Assembly: GCA_963668435.2 (NCBI GenBank)
Contig: CAXXSC010000001.1
Coordinates: 682,001-746,000 of the forward strand
DNA: 64,000 nt
Direction of reading: 5' to 3'
DNA from: G963668435 sp963668435
Lineage (GTDB): Bacteria; Latescibacterota; Latescibacteria; Latescibacterales; Latescibacteraceae
Translations under genes and position numbers: made by a program
The notes under the pieces: generated by a model
What the model was told of the DNA's origin: nothing
Databases searched by the model: none
Seen by the model: only the letters and a program-made list of their open reading frames with translations
Part shown: positions 27,160 through 35,241 of the stretch, piece by piece
Layout: each line of letters starts with the position of its first letter
Numbering within the stretch: position 1 is the stretch's first letter

Positions 27160-27429
27160 GGTAGGGCAGGGGCGTTTTCCCCCGCCTCCCTCGAGCCTGT
27201 CGTAGGTGGAATAAAGACGGCCGTCGATGCGGTCGACCCCCTGGAATGTCGAGTCAACGGTCAACTGAAATTCACTGATACGCGTGAATGTCATGAAACC
27301 GAAATCGTCCTCATCCTCCTCAATCTCGAAAACCTTATGCGAGTGGAAACCGGCTCCGGCAAGCAGCAAAAGCGCTGTGACGAGCAGTGTTACCGTTATC
27401 GCTTTCCGTTGTTTCCCGGTCACTTTCAT
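27151..27429 (-). CDS. Proposed small membrane-anchored selenoprotein with C-terminal CPTU-Q
   Basis: A 92-residue protein if the TGA at 27157-27159 is selenocysteine; then one Gln and TAG follow. The ATG overlaps the selB stop (ATGA), so the two are translationally coupled. One N-terminal helix (about residues 11-28) is followed by an acidic stretch (EIEEDEDD), a short beta-rich part and a glycine run ending GGGGKRPCPT-U-Q. The C-x2-U pair at an exposed C-terminus recalls the flexible redox tail of thioredoxin reductases. A SECIS-like hairpin lies 14 nt after the UGA. Without recoding it would be a 90-residue protein ending CPT. No family recognised. Confidence 0.7.
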
Positions 27430-29426
27430 CGGAGCATTCGCCTTTCGTAATCGGGCGCCAGACTGCGGATATTGCCGTTCCTGATCGTGACATGCAGGGC
27501 GTCGAGATGATCGAGAATCGCAATGGCGTATTTTCGAGTGCTGCCGATATCGTTTTTGAATGTGCCGGAATCGATACATCCCTCTTTCTTTGCGGTATTG
27601 ACTGCGATTTCCTGGGCCCTGAGAAACGCATTCCGTGAGAGCATCACATTTTTCGAAAGCCTGATAAGTGTCTGACGTGCACAGAGATATTCGACAAGAA
27701 GCACTGTTTTTTTCTCATCATGTCCGAGCATTTCAGGAAGTTCGTCCGGCCGGGGCGCAGAGAACAAGGCCTCTTCATAGATTGTGGTGATTCGCGCGAT
27801 AAGGGCTTTTTCCTTAGCGCTCATCGAGCTTGTGCTGTCGTTCAGAAGAATCTTGGCACCGCTGAGCATGACAAGTCCCTTGTCAGTAAGATAGTCCAGC
27901 ACCAGTTCCAGAATACGGTCGGAACAGGTGATTTCACGGGCCAGTTCGTCGGTGGTAAGTGTCAGGTTCTGCGAAATATCAGCAAAATCGTTTATAAACC
28001 TCTCAGCCTCGTTACAGTATTTTTCCACTGTTGCGGCATGTGCGAAATATCCCTGAGAAAGGGCTATTACCGCACCCTCAGCCGCGAGCTTTTCAAGAAG
28101 CGATTCCGCCATTGTCACGGGTATCAATATTTTTTTCGCGCAGGTATCGGCGTTCAGTTCTTTCGCGCTGCCGAGAAGGGTGTATTCGACACGTTTTCCA
28201 AGTCCTTCCCGTGAATGAGGATCGCAACCGTCGAGAAATCGCTCATATTCGTGTAGTGTTTCCAGAAGCTGCCGTTTTCGCGGTTTCCCGTTATCGGAGG
28301 AGCACGAAAGGATTTTTCCACCGGCAACAGTCGTGGCGGGTGACAGACGGCGAATTATACAGCGGTCATGTGCGGCCACCGCGACAGGTTCCGCAAGGAC
28401 AAGGGATGCCAGTGCCGATGTGTTGGCATTCAGCTCTTTATCCTCTAAAAGATACAGTTTGCCGTTAACCTCGGCTGTTCCGCTGTGAACTTTCACTGTC
28501 TCCGCGTTTTTCAGGGGGAGGGTGAGTTCAGGAACCGTCGTGATCCTGACATGTAAGCTTTGAGATGCCTTGTGCATGCCGGGAAGGGAGAGGACCTCAC
28601 CGCGCGAGGGCGGTGTCTTGCCGAATTCCGGGATGTTGAGTGCGAGGCACTGCCCGTATTCGCCCTCACCGCTGTCATGGAGGAATTGCTGCATACCGCG
28701 TATTTTGCCGGTCCTGCCGCCCGGAACGATCTCGACCCGTTCACCTGTCGAAATACCGCCCTCGACTGGAATACCCATGATAACCGATCCGAAACCTTCC
28801 CGTTTGAATATCTGTGCGACAGGCATACGGAATATGCCGTGGCGCGTTACTTTCTTCAGCACATTCAGTTTTTCCGTCAGAATGGCATAGAAGTCCGGGT
28901 AGCCCTCGAATGTTTCCGACGAAAGCGGGCAGAGCGGGGCATTCTCGAGGAACGTGCCCTTGAGAAACGAGCGAGTCCCGGCAATAGTCTGTTCGAGATG
29001 TGCGCTGTCGACAAGATCGCTTTTCGTTATTGCCACTATCCCCTCGGGCACTCCCATGAAATCCATGATCCGCACATGCTCCACAGTCTGCGGCTTGATA
29101 CCGTCGTCGGCCGCCACGGTCAGGATGCACATGCCAATACCCGAAACGCCGGAAACCATCGTACGGATGAATTTTTCGTGACCGGGCACATCGACAATAC
29201 CGACACAGGTGCCTGCGCCGATCATACAGGGCGCGAAACCGAGCTCGATTGTCAGGCCGCGTTCCTGTTCCGTTTTCAGACGGTCGGTTTCGCAGCCGGT
29301 AAGAAGTTTCACGAGCCGTGTTTTTCCGTGGTCGACGTGGCCTGCGGTACAGATCATCATTGCCACGGAGGGCGTGCTTTCGAATTCGACAGCGCCCAGT
29401 GCTGTATGTGGACTGCAATCAGCCAT
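27426..29426 (-). CDS. selB: Selenocysteine-specific elongation factor SelB
   Basis: A 666-residue GTPase that brings Sec-tRNA to the ribosome at SECIS-marked UGA codons. G1 is AGHVDHGKT, G3 is DVPGHEKF and G4 is TKSD, within residues about 25-190. Beta-barrel domains II-III follow, and the last 250 residues are the winged-helix domains that bind the SECIS hairpin. It overlaps selD by 8 bases upstream and the small CPTU gene by 4 bases downstream. Its own stop is TGA, and the bases after it do not form the shared hairpin. Confidence 0.95.
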   Translation of the reverse strand: MADCSPHTALGAVEFESTPSVAMMICTAGHVDHGKTRLVKLLTGCETDRLKTEQERGLTIELGFAPCMIGAGTCVGIVDVPGHEKFIRTMVSGVSGIGMCILTVAADDGIKPQTVEHVRIMDFMGVPEGIVAITKSDLVDSAHLEQTIAGTRSFLKGTFLENAPLCPLSSETFEGYPDFYAILTEKLNVLKKVTRHGIFRMPVAQIFKREGFGSVIMGIPVEGGISTGERVEIVPGGRTGKIRGMQQFLHDSGEGEYGQCLALNIPEFGKTPPSRGEVLSLPGMHKASQSLHVRITTVPELTLPLKNAETVKVHSGTAEVNGKLYLLEDKELNANTSALASLVLAEPVAVAAHDRCIIRRLSPATTVAGGKILSCSSDNGKPRKRQLLETLHEYERFLDGCDPHSREGLGKRVEYTLLGSAKELNADTCAKKILIPVTMAESLLEKLAAEGAVIALSQGYFAHAATVEKYCNEAERFINDFADISQNLTLTTDELAREITCSDRILELVLDYLTDKGLVMLSGAKILLNDSTSSMSAKEKALIARITTIYEEALFSAPRPDELPEMLGHDEKKTVLLVEYLCARQTLIRLSKNVMLSRNAFLRAQEIAVNTAKKEGCIDSGTFKNDIGSTRKYAIAILDHLDALHVTIRNGNIRSLAPDYERRMLR

Positions 29427-31065
29427 AGATTTCTTTGCATACCTCGCGGTAGAGCATGAGTGTCGGGCATCCGGCGAATGAGATCGCCAGATATGCGGCT
29501 TCGTCGATTTCCTCTCTCGTCATGCCCATGCCGAGGGCGCCTTTCATGTGCGCGACAAGGCAGGGGCGGCATTTCTTTGCAACGGAGAGAGCTATTGCCA
29601 TGAGCTTTTTTGTCTTCGCATCGACTGCACCCGGCGCCGAAGCCGCCTGCATGAATCCGGTGAACATGTCGATTGAGGAGGCCGGGATATCGTCATCGAA
29701 AAACGGCGGCGAGGCACAGCAGGGCTCGTCTTCGCTCTCCGGTACCGTGCTTATACTAACCGTGGCGGCTGGCTGTGCTGCGGGAACGCTTTTACTGGTT
29801 TTCTCCGTTTTCGGCAGAACCGCACCTTCCTTTGTACCAAATGTGTTTCCGATATGAGAATTGCGGATCATGACTTTCCCCTCGCCCAGTGTGTCAGACG
29901 GCTTGACGATACGCCCTATAATAGTAGCCGCGCTGTGGCCGCGTTCCTGAAGAGCCTTGACATAGTTCTCGGCATCCGATTCCGGCAGGGCCACGAGCAG
30001 GCCGCCGGAGGTCTGTGGATCGAAGAGTACCTGTACATGCCTGCTGTTATCCGATTCAGTTACTGCCCACGCCATGGAATATTCCTGGTTGCGTTCGACA
30101 GCGCCGGGAATGATATCGTTATCGAGACATATCTCCACCGCGGCAAAGACCGGTATCTTTTCGAGGTCTATTTCCGCAGCAAGGCTTGAACCGCGAGCCA
30201 TTTCCACGAGATGTCCCATGAGTCCGAATCCGGTGACATCGGTACAGGCATGAGCGTTGTGTTCGACCATGAGCTCGGCGGCATCCTTGTTGAGTGTCGC
30301 CATGGACTCGCCGGCTTCGTTGAGCACTGTTTCACTGATCCTGCCGATCTGCGCGCCGAAACAGATTATCCCGGTGCCCAGCGCTTTTGTCAATACGAGG
30401 ACATCGCCTGCCTCAGCCGCACCTCGCTCGACAGCTTTTGCCGATTCGATTACACCGGTGACCGCGAAACCGCATTTCACCTCCTCGTCGTTGATGCTGT
30501 GACCGCCGATAAGGCTGCAGTTCGCTTCATCAAGCGTGTCCATACCGCCGCGAAGCAGGTCCTCCATGATTGCGCCATCAAGGATGTCGATGGGGAAGCC
30601 GACCACAGACAGTGCTGATATCGGTTTCCCTCCCATGGCGTAGACATCGCTCACCGAATTTGCCGCCGCGATCCGTCCGAACAGGTAGGGATCGTCCACG
30701 CAAGGTGTGAAAACATCGACTGTCTGCACGAGTGATATGCTGCCTGTGAGCTTGTAAACACCGGCGTCATCGCCTGCCGCGGTGCCGACAAGCACATTGG
30801 GATCGGTGACAGGCGGCAGGTTGCCGAGAATGCGTTTCAGGTCGGCCTGGCCGATTTTTGAGGCACAGCCTGCCTTGCGGACGTATTTTGTCAGGGCAGC
30901 GCTTGTTTGTTTCGCCTCGGGACGTTCCCCCGCGCAGGTACAGATGTTCTTTTCCTTGAATATATCGCAGGGGCATGGCTTTTTCGGATTGCAGACACAG
31001 TGGCCGAGTTTCATCGACCGTGCCATAACTTTTTTCCGGCGTTCTTTATTGACAGCCATCGTCAT
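29419..31065 (-). CDS. selD: Selenophosphate synthetase SelD fused to AhpD-like domain
   Basis: A 548-residue fusion. SelD makes selenophosphate from selenide and ATP. Residues 1-50 are a Cys-rich extension (CVCNPKKPCPC, ICTCAGE) of the kind that could bind a metal. The SelD core (about 55-400) has the active-site Cys and Lys in KAGCASKIGQADL; the Sec found here in some SelD proteins is Cys. After a linker, residues about 450-548 form a carboxymuconolactone-decarboxylase/AhpD-like domain with KKCRPCLVAHMKGAL (C-x2-C-x3-H), a thiol redox centre. This suggests that the enzyme handles reduction of its own selenium donor (inferred). It overlaps selA by 4 bases. Confidence 0.92.
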   Translation of the reverse strand: MTMAVNKERRKKVMARSMKLGHCVCNPKKPCPCDIFKEKNICTCAGERPEAKQTSAALTKYVRKAGCASKIGQADLKRILGNLPPVTDPNVLVGTAAGDDAGVYKLTGSISLVQTVDVFTPCVDDPYLFGRIAAANSVSDVYAMGGKPISALSVVGFPIDILDGAIMEDLLRGGMDTLDEANCSLIGGHSINDEEVKCGFAVTGVIESAKAVERGAAEAGDVLVLTKALGTGIICFGAQIGRISETVLNEAGESMATLNKDAAELMVEHNAHACTDVTGFGLMGHLVEMARGSSLAAEIDLEKIPVFAAVEICLDNDIIPGAVERNQEYSMAWAVTESDNSRHVQVLFDPQTSGGLLVALPESDAENYVKALQERGHSAATIIGRIVKPSDTLGEGKVMIRNSHIGNTFGTKEGAVLPKTEKTSKSVPAAQPAATVSISTVPESEDEPCCASPPFFDDDIPASSIDMFTGFMQAASAPGAVDAKTKKLMAIALSVAKKCRPCLVAHMKGALGMGMTREEIDEAAYLAISFAGCPTLMLYREVCKEIYG

Positions 31066-32471
31066 CGTCCTTTCGCACAGTGTGCAATGCTTTTCAATGC
31101 TTCGTGAAGAATGTCGTCGTCACCATCGAGCAGCGTGCGCATGTCGAGAATGACACTGTTGTTATCGATACGGGCAACAACCGGCGGCTCATTTTTCCTG
31201 AGCAATACCGAGAGGCGTTCCGTTGACATCGTTTTCGGCTGTAGGGCAATTCCATACGAGGGAATGCCCGTTCCCGGCATGGAGCCGCCGCCGGTCTGGC
31301 TTTCGCATTCAACAACTGTGGCCAAGATGCCGGGCGTGTCATTGTCGAACCGTTTTTTCAGTGCTTCTGCGCGCTTTTTCAACTGCTTGCATGGCAGGGT
31401 CATCATACGCAGCGTCGGGTGTTTTTCGGTCAGCGTTTCCGGTTCGAGAAAAAGCCTGAGCGTATTTTCGAGCGCTATATCGGTCAGTTTGCAGACCCTT
31501 AGCATGCGGGTCAGGGGATGTTTCCTGATCCTGGCAATATACTCTTTTTTGCCGACAATAATGCCCGCCTGTGGTCCGCTGATGAGCTTGTCGCCGCTGA
31601 ACAGCGATATGTCCGCGCCCGCCGCTATGCTGTCCTGTACTGTGTTTTCATAGGGTAGTCCATAGTTCCTGAGATCGACCAGTGCGCCGCAGCCGAGATC
31701 GTCCACGACAATAAGCGGCTGTTTTTTCTTGAGCGTGACCAGGTCGGCTACAGGCACCTGCTTGGAAAATCCGATGATGCGGTAGTTGCTCGGATTGACC
31801 TTGAGAAGCATGCCTGTGTTTTCGGTGAGTGCGTTCTCATAATCCCTGAGATGTGTCTTATTGGTTGTGCCGACCTCGACCATGATAGCGCCGCTTTGGG
31901 TAATACAGTCCGGAAGCCGGAACGAGCCGCCGATCTCGATGAGCTGACCCCGCGAGATGATGACCTCTTTCCCCGGGGCCAGCGCCGCCAGTACAAGGAG
32001 TGTCGCCGCCGCGTTGTTGTTGACAATGACCGCGTCCTCTGCGCCGGTGATGCGCTTGATCAGTTCCTGGCTCATGTGGTTGCGTTTGCCGCGTTTGCCG
32101 CTTTCCAGGTCGGTCTGGAGGTTGCAGCAGCGATCCAGTCCTGAGAGCGCATGAACCGCCTCTTTCGGCAGCACCGCGCGCCCGAGGCCGGTATGGAGGA
32201 TAATACCCGAGGCGTTGACCACGGGCCTGAGCCGGTCGAGTTCGCGCAATTCCAGCCGTTCCGTGAGCAGTGTGATGATTTCTTCGCGAGTCAGGGGCTT
32301 GTCCTCCGGCCTTAGGTTTTTCCTTAGGCTGCCGAGAATTTCCCTGATTTCATCGAGGACAATCTCGCGGGTATAGTCCGCGATAAGCGTGCTTACTCTT
32401 TTTTCGCCCAACAGTGCATCGATGGAGGGCAGGGAGCGGCGAGGATCGCCGTTGTTGATGCTGTCGGTCAT
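31062..32471 (-). CDS. selA: L-seryl-tRNA(Sec) selenium transferase SelA
   Basis: A 469-residue PLP enzyme that converts Ser-tRNA(Sec) to Sec-tRNA(Sec). The family N-terminal helical domain (RRSLPSIDALL) is followed by the PLP fold; GRAVLPKEAVHAL and VNNNAAATLLVLAAL are typical, and the PLP-binding lysine is in FSGDKLISGPQAG. Length is normal for bacterial SelA. It is first of the selA-selD-selB run of overlapping genes and lies near the gene for its substrate tRNA. Confidence 0.96.
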   Translation of the reverse strand: MTDSINNGDPRRSLPSIDALLGEKRVSTLIADYTREIVLDEIREILGSLRKNLRPEDKPLTREEIITLLTERLELRELDRLRPVVNASGIILHTGLGRAVLPKEAVHALSGLDRCCNLQTDLESGKRGKRNHMSQELIKRITGAEDAVIVNNNAAATLLVLAALAPGKEVIISRGQLIEIGGSFRLPDCITQSGAIMVEVGTTNKTHLRDYENALTENTGMLLKVNPSNYRIIGFSKQVPVADLVTLKKKQPLIVVDDLGCGALVDLRNYGLPYENTVQDSIAAGADISLFSGDKLISGPQAGIIVGKKEYIARIRKHPLTRMLRVCKLTDIALENTLRLFLEPETLTEKHPTLRMMTLPCKQLKKRAEALKKRFDNDTPGILATVVECESQTGGGSMPGTGIPSYGIALQPKTMSTERLSVLLRKNEPPVVARIDNNSVILDMRTLLDGDDDILHEALKSIAHCAKGR

Positions 32472-32481
32472 GGTTTTCCAG

Positions 32482-32796
32482 TCAGTCGTTGTTGGTCAGT
32501 GTTTTTCCGCCGATAGCCTTGAGGCCCTGTCCGTACGGGCCGGGAGAGCTTTTGAAATCGCCCTTGAAATCACGTCCGAAACGCGAGCCGGACGTTTCAG
32601 TTTTGTCGAGGTGGCTGTCGAGGGCTCGAAACAGGAAAAAAGCGGTTACTGCAAGGGAGATAATTAAAAAAATAATCAGGCCGGGAAACCACGGTGGCGT
32701 GTTGTACCTGGTCAGAAAATTGACAGAAAAAACAATGAGAAAGAAAATGAGCGCCAGTGCCGTGACTATTCCTGCAGTAAGAACTCTCGTCTTCAT
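32482..32796 (-). CDS. Small two-helix membrane protein of unknown function
   Basis: A 104-residue protein with two hydrophobic helices (about residues 7-28 and 38-58) and a glycine- and charge-rich tail (GSRFGRDFKGDFKSSPGPYG). I recognise no family. It lies 10 bases before selA in the same direction and 31 bases after tRNA-Sec, so it is probably co-transcribed with the selenium genes. The frame shows consistent codon use, but its reality is less sure than its neighbours'. Confidence 0.55.
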   Translation of the reverse strand: MKTRVLTAGIVTALALIFFLIVFSVNFLTRYNTPPWFPGLIIFLIISLAVTAFFLFRALDSHLDKTETSGSRFGRDFKGDFKSSPGPYGQGLKAIGGKTLTNND

Positions 32797-32826
32797 ATTT
32801 CCACCCGTCGATCAAAGTACTTAATT

Positions 32827-32920
32827 TGGCGGAGGTGAATGGGAGTCGAACCCACCCGCCACCGTGAGATGGCGCAACGGTTTTGAAGACCGCGAGGACC
32901 ACCGGGCCCTCATCACCTCC
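32827..32920 (-). tRNA. selC: tRNA-Sec (anticodon UCA)
   Basis: A 94-nt gene on the minus strand. An 8-bp acceptor stem (GGAGGTGA with TCACCTCC), a long D-stem, anticodon loop CTTCAAA with anticodon TCA, a long variable arm, T-loop TTCGACT and an encoded 3' GCCA. The long acceptor and variable arms are diagnostic of selenocysteine tRNA. It sits upstream of selA. Confidence 0.95.
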
Positions 32921-32991
32921 GCCTGAAAATCATTGCATTGTATCAATAATGCAGATTGCTGTACCATTGTCAACCATAAATTGATCATGGT

Positions 32992-33765
32992 CTATTGTTT
33001 GTTATGATTTTCAAGCCCAATCAATGCCGCACCATATGCCACTGTCAGCGAGGGGGCCTCTGGCAGCAGAAGTTCCCTGTTCAGTTCCTCGCCAAGCAGT
33101 TTTACAATACATTCGTTTCGCGCGACACCGCCGGCAAATGCCACCGGGCCGCCTGAATACACCCGCGATGTCATGGCCGCGGTTCGTTTTGCGATCGACA
33201 TGTGAAGTCCGAGGGCGATACGGCGTCGTTCCTCGCCACGGGAGATCATCGAAATAACCTCGGATTCCGCGAAGACCGTGCACATGCTGTTGACCATGAC
33301 CGGTGAGTCTGCCGAGAGTGCCTCACCGCCGAATTCCTCAAGGGGGTAGCCGAGCGTTTTCGCCATAACTTCCAGAAAACGCCCGGTCCCCGCAGCACAA
33401 CGATCGTTCATCTCGAAGCTGTCGAAAGCACCGTGATTACCAAGAGCGATCGCTTTTGCGTCCTGTCCTCCGATATCGACTGCGGCGACTGCCTCCGGGA
33501 AAAGTGCGGATATACCCTTGGCGCAGGCCCGTATTTCAGTTACGACAGTGCCTCCGGCAATGCTCTGCGCCAGTTTGCGCCCGTAACCGGTAGCCACAAC
33601 AGTTCCAGCCTGGAGGTCTTCAAGCGCTTTTTTTACAAGCGAGGCCGGATTATGACCTGTTTCGAATAGCTGTGAAGAACGAATCCCGTTCCTGTCGATC
33701 GAAACTATTTTCGTTGTCCTCGAGCCGATGTCGATGCCGGTTGCGATATTCTCCATTTTGCTCAT
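32992..33765 (-). CDS. ATPase activase of 2-hydroxyacyl-CoA dehydratase / double-cubane reductase type
   Basis: A 257-residue BcrAD/BadFG-type ATPase that injects an electron into a partner enzyme at very low potential. ATP-binding folds are marked by GIDIGSRTTK (residues about 10-19) and VDIGGQDAKAI (about 97). The cluster-region motif NDRCAAGTGRFLEVMA matches the family, where homodimers share one [4Fe-4S] cluster. GGGAG lies before the start. It follows its partner gene by 8 bases. Confidence 0.88.
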   Translation of the reverse strand: MSKMENIATGIDIGSRTTKIVSIDRNGIRSSQLFETGHNPASLVKKALEDLQAGTVVATGYGRKLAQSIAGGTVVTEIRACAKGISALFPEAVAAVDIGGQDAKAIALGNHGAFDSFEMNDRCAAGTGRFLEVMAKTLGYPLEEFGGEALSADSPVMVNSMCTVFAESEVISMISRGEERRRIALGLHMSIAKRTAAMTSRVYSGGPVAFAGGVARNECIVKLLGEELNRELLLPEAPSLTVAYGAALIGLENHNKQ

Positions 33766-33773
33766 TTCTCCCG

Positions 33774-35054
33774 TTACACCGAAAGTGTAACACGTTCGAG
33801 AAGTGCCTCGATACGGGTCCTAAGCTGTCCCTCGTGTTCCTCGCCGTAGTCGGTCTCGATCGTAATCGCGGGAATATCCTCAGCCTGAAGGGCTCCGGCG
33901 ATCCGGATGGCCTCGATGTTGTAGGTGTGGCAGTACTGAAGCACATACTGGACGACAGCATCGACTGAGTATTCACGGGCAAGTTCAGGCACATGGGTGA
34001 TACGCTCGTCGTTCGGTGTGAAACAGGAGCAGTCGATCTTGAAATACCGTTCGGCAACGTTGTCGATGAGCTCATCCACAGTATCGCCGCTCTCGTCGAC
34101 GAGGTGTTCGAAAAACCTGGTGCCGGTACAGGACTCGTCGCAGACAACAGCCGCGCCGGAGCTTTCGATGAGATGGTGCAGCATCCAGTTACCCATGACC
34201 GTGGGACATCCCGCGACCATGATACGCGGCGCGTTTTCGTCAAATGGTGAAATCCCCTTGTCGACACGATCTCTGAGCTCTTCGTTCAGCTCTTCGAGGT
34301 TGTCGCAGAAACGGGCTGGGTCGACATTGAGCGCGGTCTGCATTACCACGAGGGCATCGGTGCCGCTGATCGGCGGATTGGGCAGTTTGCGGAATTCGTT
34401 CATCTCGGCAAGGAGCCTTCGCCGCCTGTTCAGGAGCGCAATGGACTCTTTGAGTTTTTCAGCAGTCACCGCAACGCCGGTGAGCTCTTCCACTGCCGAT
34501 CTGAATTCGCCGATCTCTTCGCGCCATAGATTCATATCTCGGCCATTTTTTTTCTGCGGCAGTTCAAGGATATGGAACGGCACTTTTTTCGAGAGTATGT
34601 CCCATGTTTTCTTCTTGGCGTCGCAGGTGCTTTCGCCGACACCAAGGTCCTTTATGGGAGCATACGGGCAGGTTTTCGAGAAAGCAAGGCCCAGGGTGGA
34701 TTTTACCAGCGGACAGATATCCCGCGGGAAGGATTTTTCGGCGTAGGGGACGCTGAAATTCGTGCCCCCGCAGAGTGCGACAGGAATTGCGCCCGCGGCG
34801 ATTGCGATCTCGTCGGGAACATAGATGCAGAATGTGCCGATCATTTTGGCACCCTTTTCCCGGGCCTCGATGATTTCCTGCACCCTGCCGCCGTGGGATT
34901 CGTGCACTCCCTCATCGAAATGTCTCATGCCCTCCGGTCTGCCGCTCTGAGAAAGCACCTGCTTCCCGTAATTCGCACCGATCGACTGGAGCACTTCCTC
35001 GTGAAGTTCCACGTCCAGACCGAGATTTCGCCACATTTCTGCATATGAACCCAT
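33774..35054 (-). CDS. 2-hydroxyacyl-CoA dehydratase-family (double-cubane cluster-like) protein
   Basis: A 426-residue iron-sulfur protein of the HgdB/YjiM-like family. Conserved parts are GTFCIYVPDEIAIAAGAIPV, CPYAPIKDLGVGESTCDAKKKTW and the C-terminal QYCHTYN-type cysteine; these are positioned like the ligands of the double-cubane [8Fe-9S] proteins. With its activase it should perform an ATP-driven reduction of a small, hard-to-reduce substrate. There is only one such subunit, which favours a double-cubane reductase over a true two-subunit dehydratase. The ATG at 35054 has GGAGG just upstream. Proximity to tRNA-Sec suggests, but does not prove, a link with selenium metabolism. Confidence 0.82.
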   Translation of the reverse strand: MGSYAEMWRNLGLDVELHEEVLQSIGANYGKQVLSQSGRPEGMRHFDEGVHESHGGRVQEIIEAREKGAKMIGTFCIYVPDEIAIAAGAIPVALCGGTNFSVPYAEKSFPRDICPLVKSTLGLAFSKTCPYAPIKDLGVGESTCDAKKKTWDILSKKVPFHILELPQKKNGRDMNLWREEIGEFRSAVEELTGVAVTAEKLKESIALLNRRRRLLAEMNEFRKLPNPPISGTDALVVMQTALNVDPARFCDNLEELNEELRDRVDKGISPFDENAPRIMVAGCPTVMGNWMLHHLIESSGAAVVCDESCTGTRFFEHLVDESGDTVDELIDNVAERYFKIDCSCFTPNDERITHVPELAREYSVDAVVQYVLQYCHTYNIEAIRIAGALQAEDIPAITIETDYGEEHEGQLRTRIEALLERVTLSV

Positions 35055-35241
35055 GCCATCCTCCCTGTTGTATATATATTGATTCGAGAAAAAAATATCT
35101 TTAATCATATTTTATGCATCTCCAATGCCGCTTGTCAAGGTTTTTTTCGTTTAATTTCATATACATGCGAAAGCCTCTTGCGTTTTGCTGACTTTCACGA
35201 CACATTGCTAATAATAGCCATGGGAATACCAGGAGGTGAGT

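Noticed and set aside
22773..27429. Genome-wide reassignment of UGA (to Trp or Gly) instead of Sec
   Set aside because: Many genes here end normally with TGA (selB, the sensory hydrogenase, Gfo/Idh genes), and a full Sec machinery with tRNA-Sec is present.
27157..27579. Longer 140-codon frame for the small CPTU protein
   Set aside because: The upstream 50 codons overlap selB in another frame and lack a ribosome site; the ATG at 27429 overlapping the selB stop is the natural start.
29419..31065. Selenocysteine in SelD itself
   Set aside because: The active-site position in KAGCASKI is Cys; there is no internal TGA.
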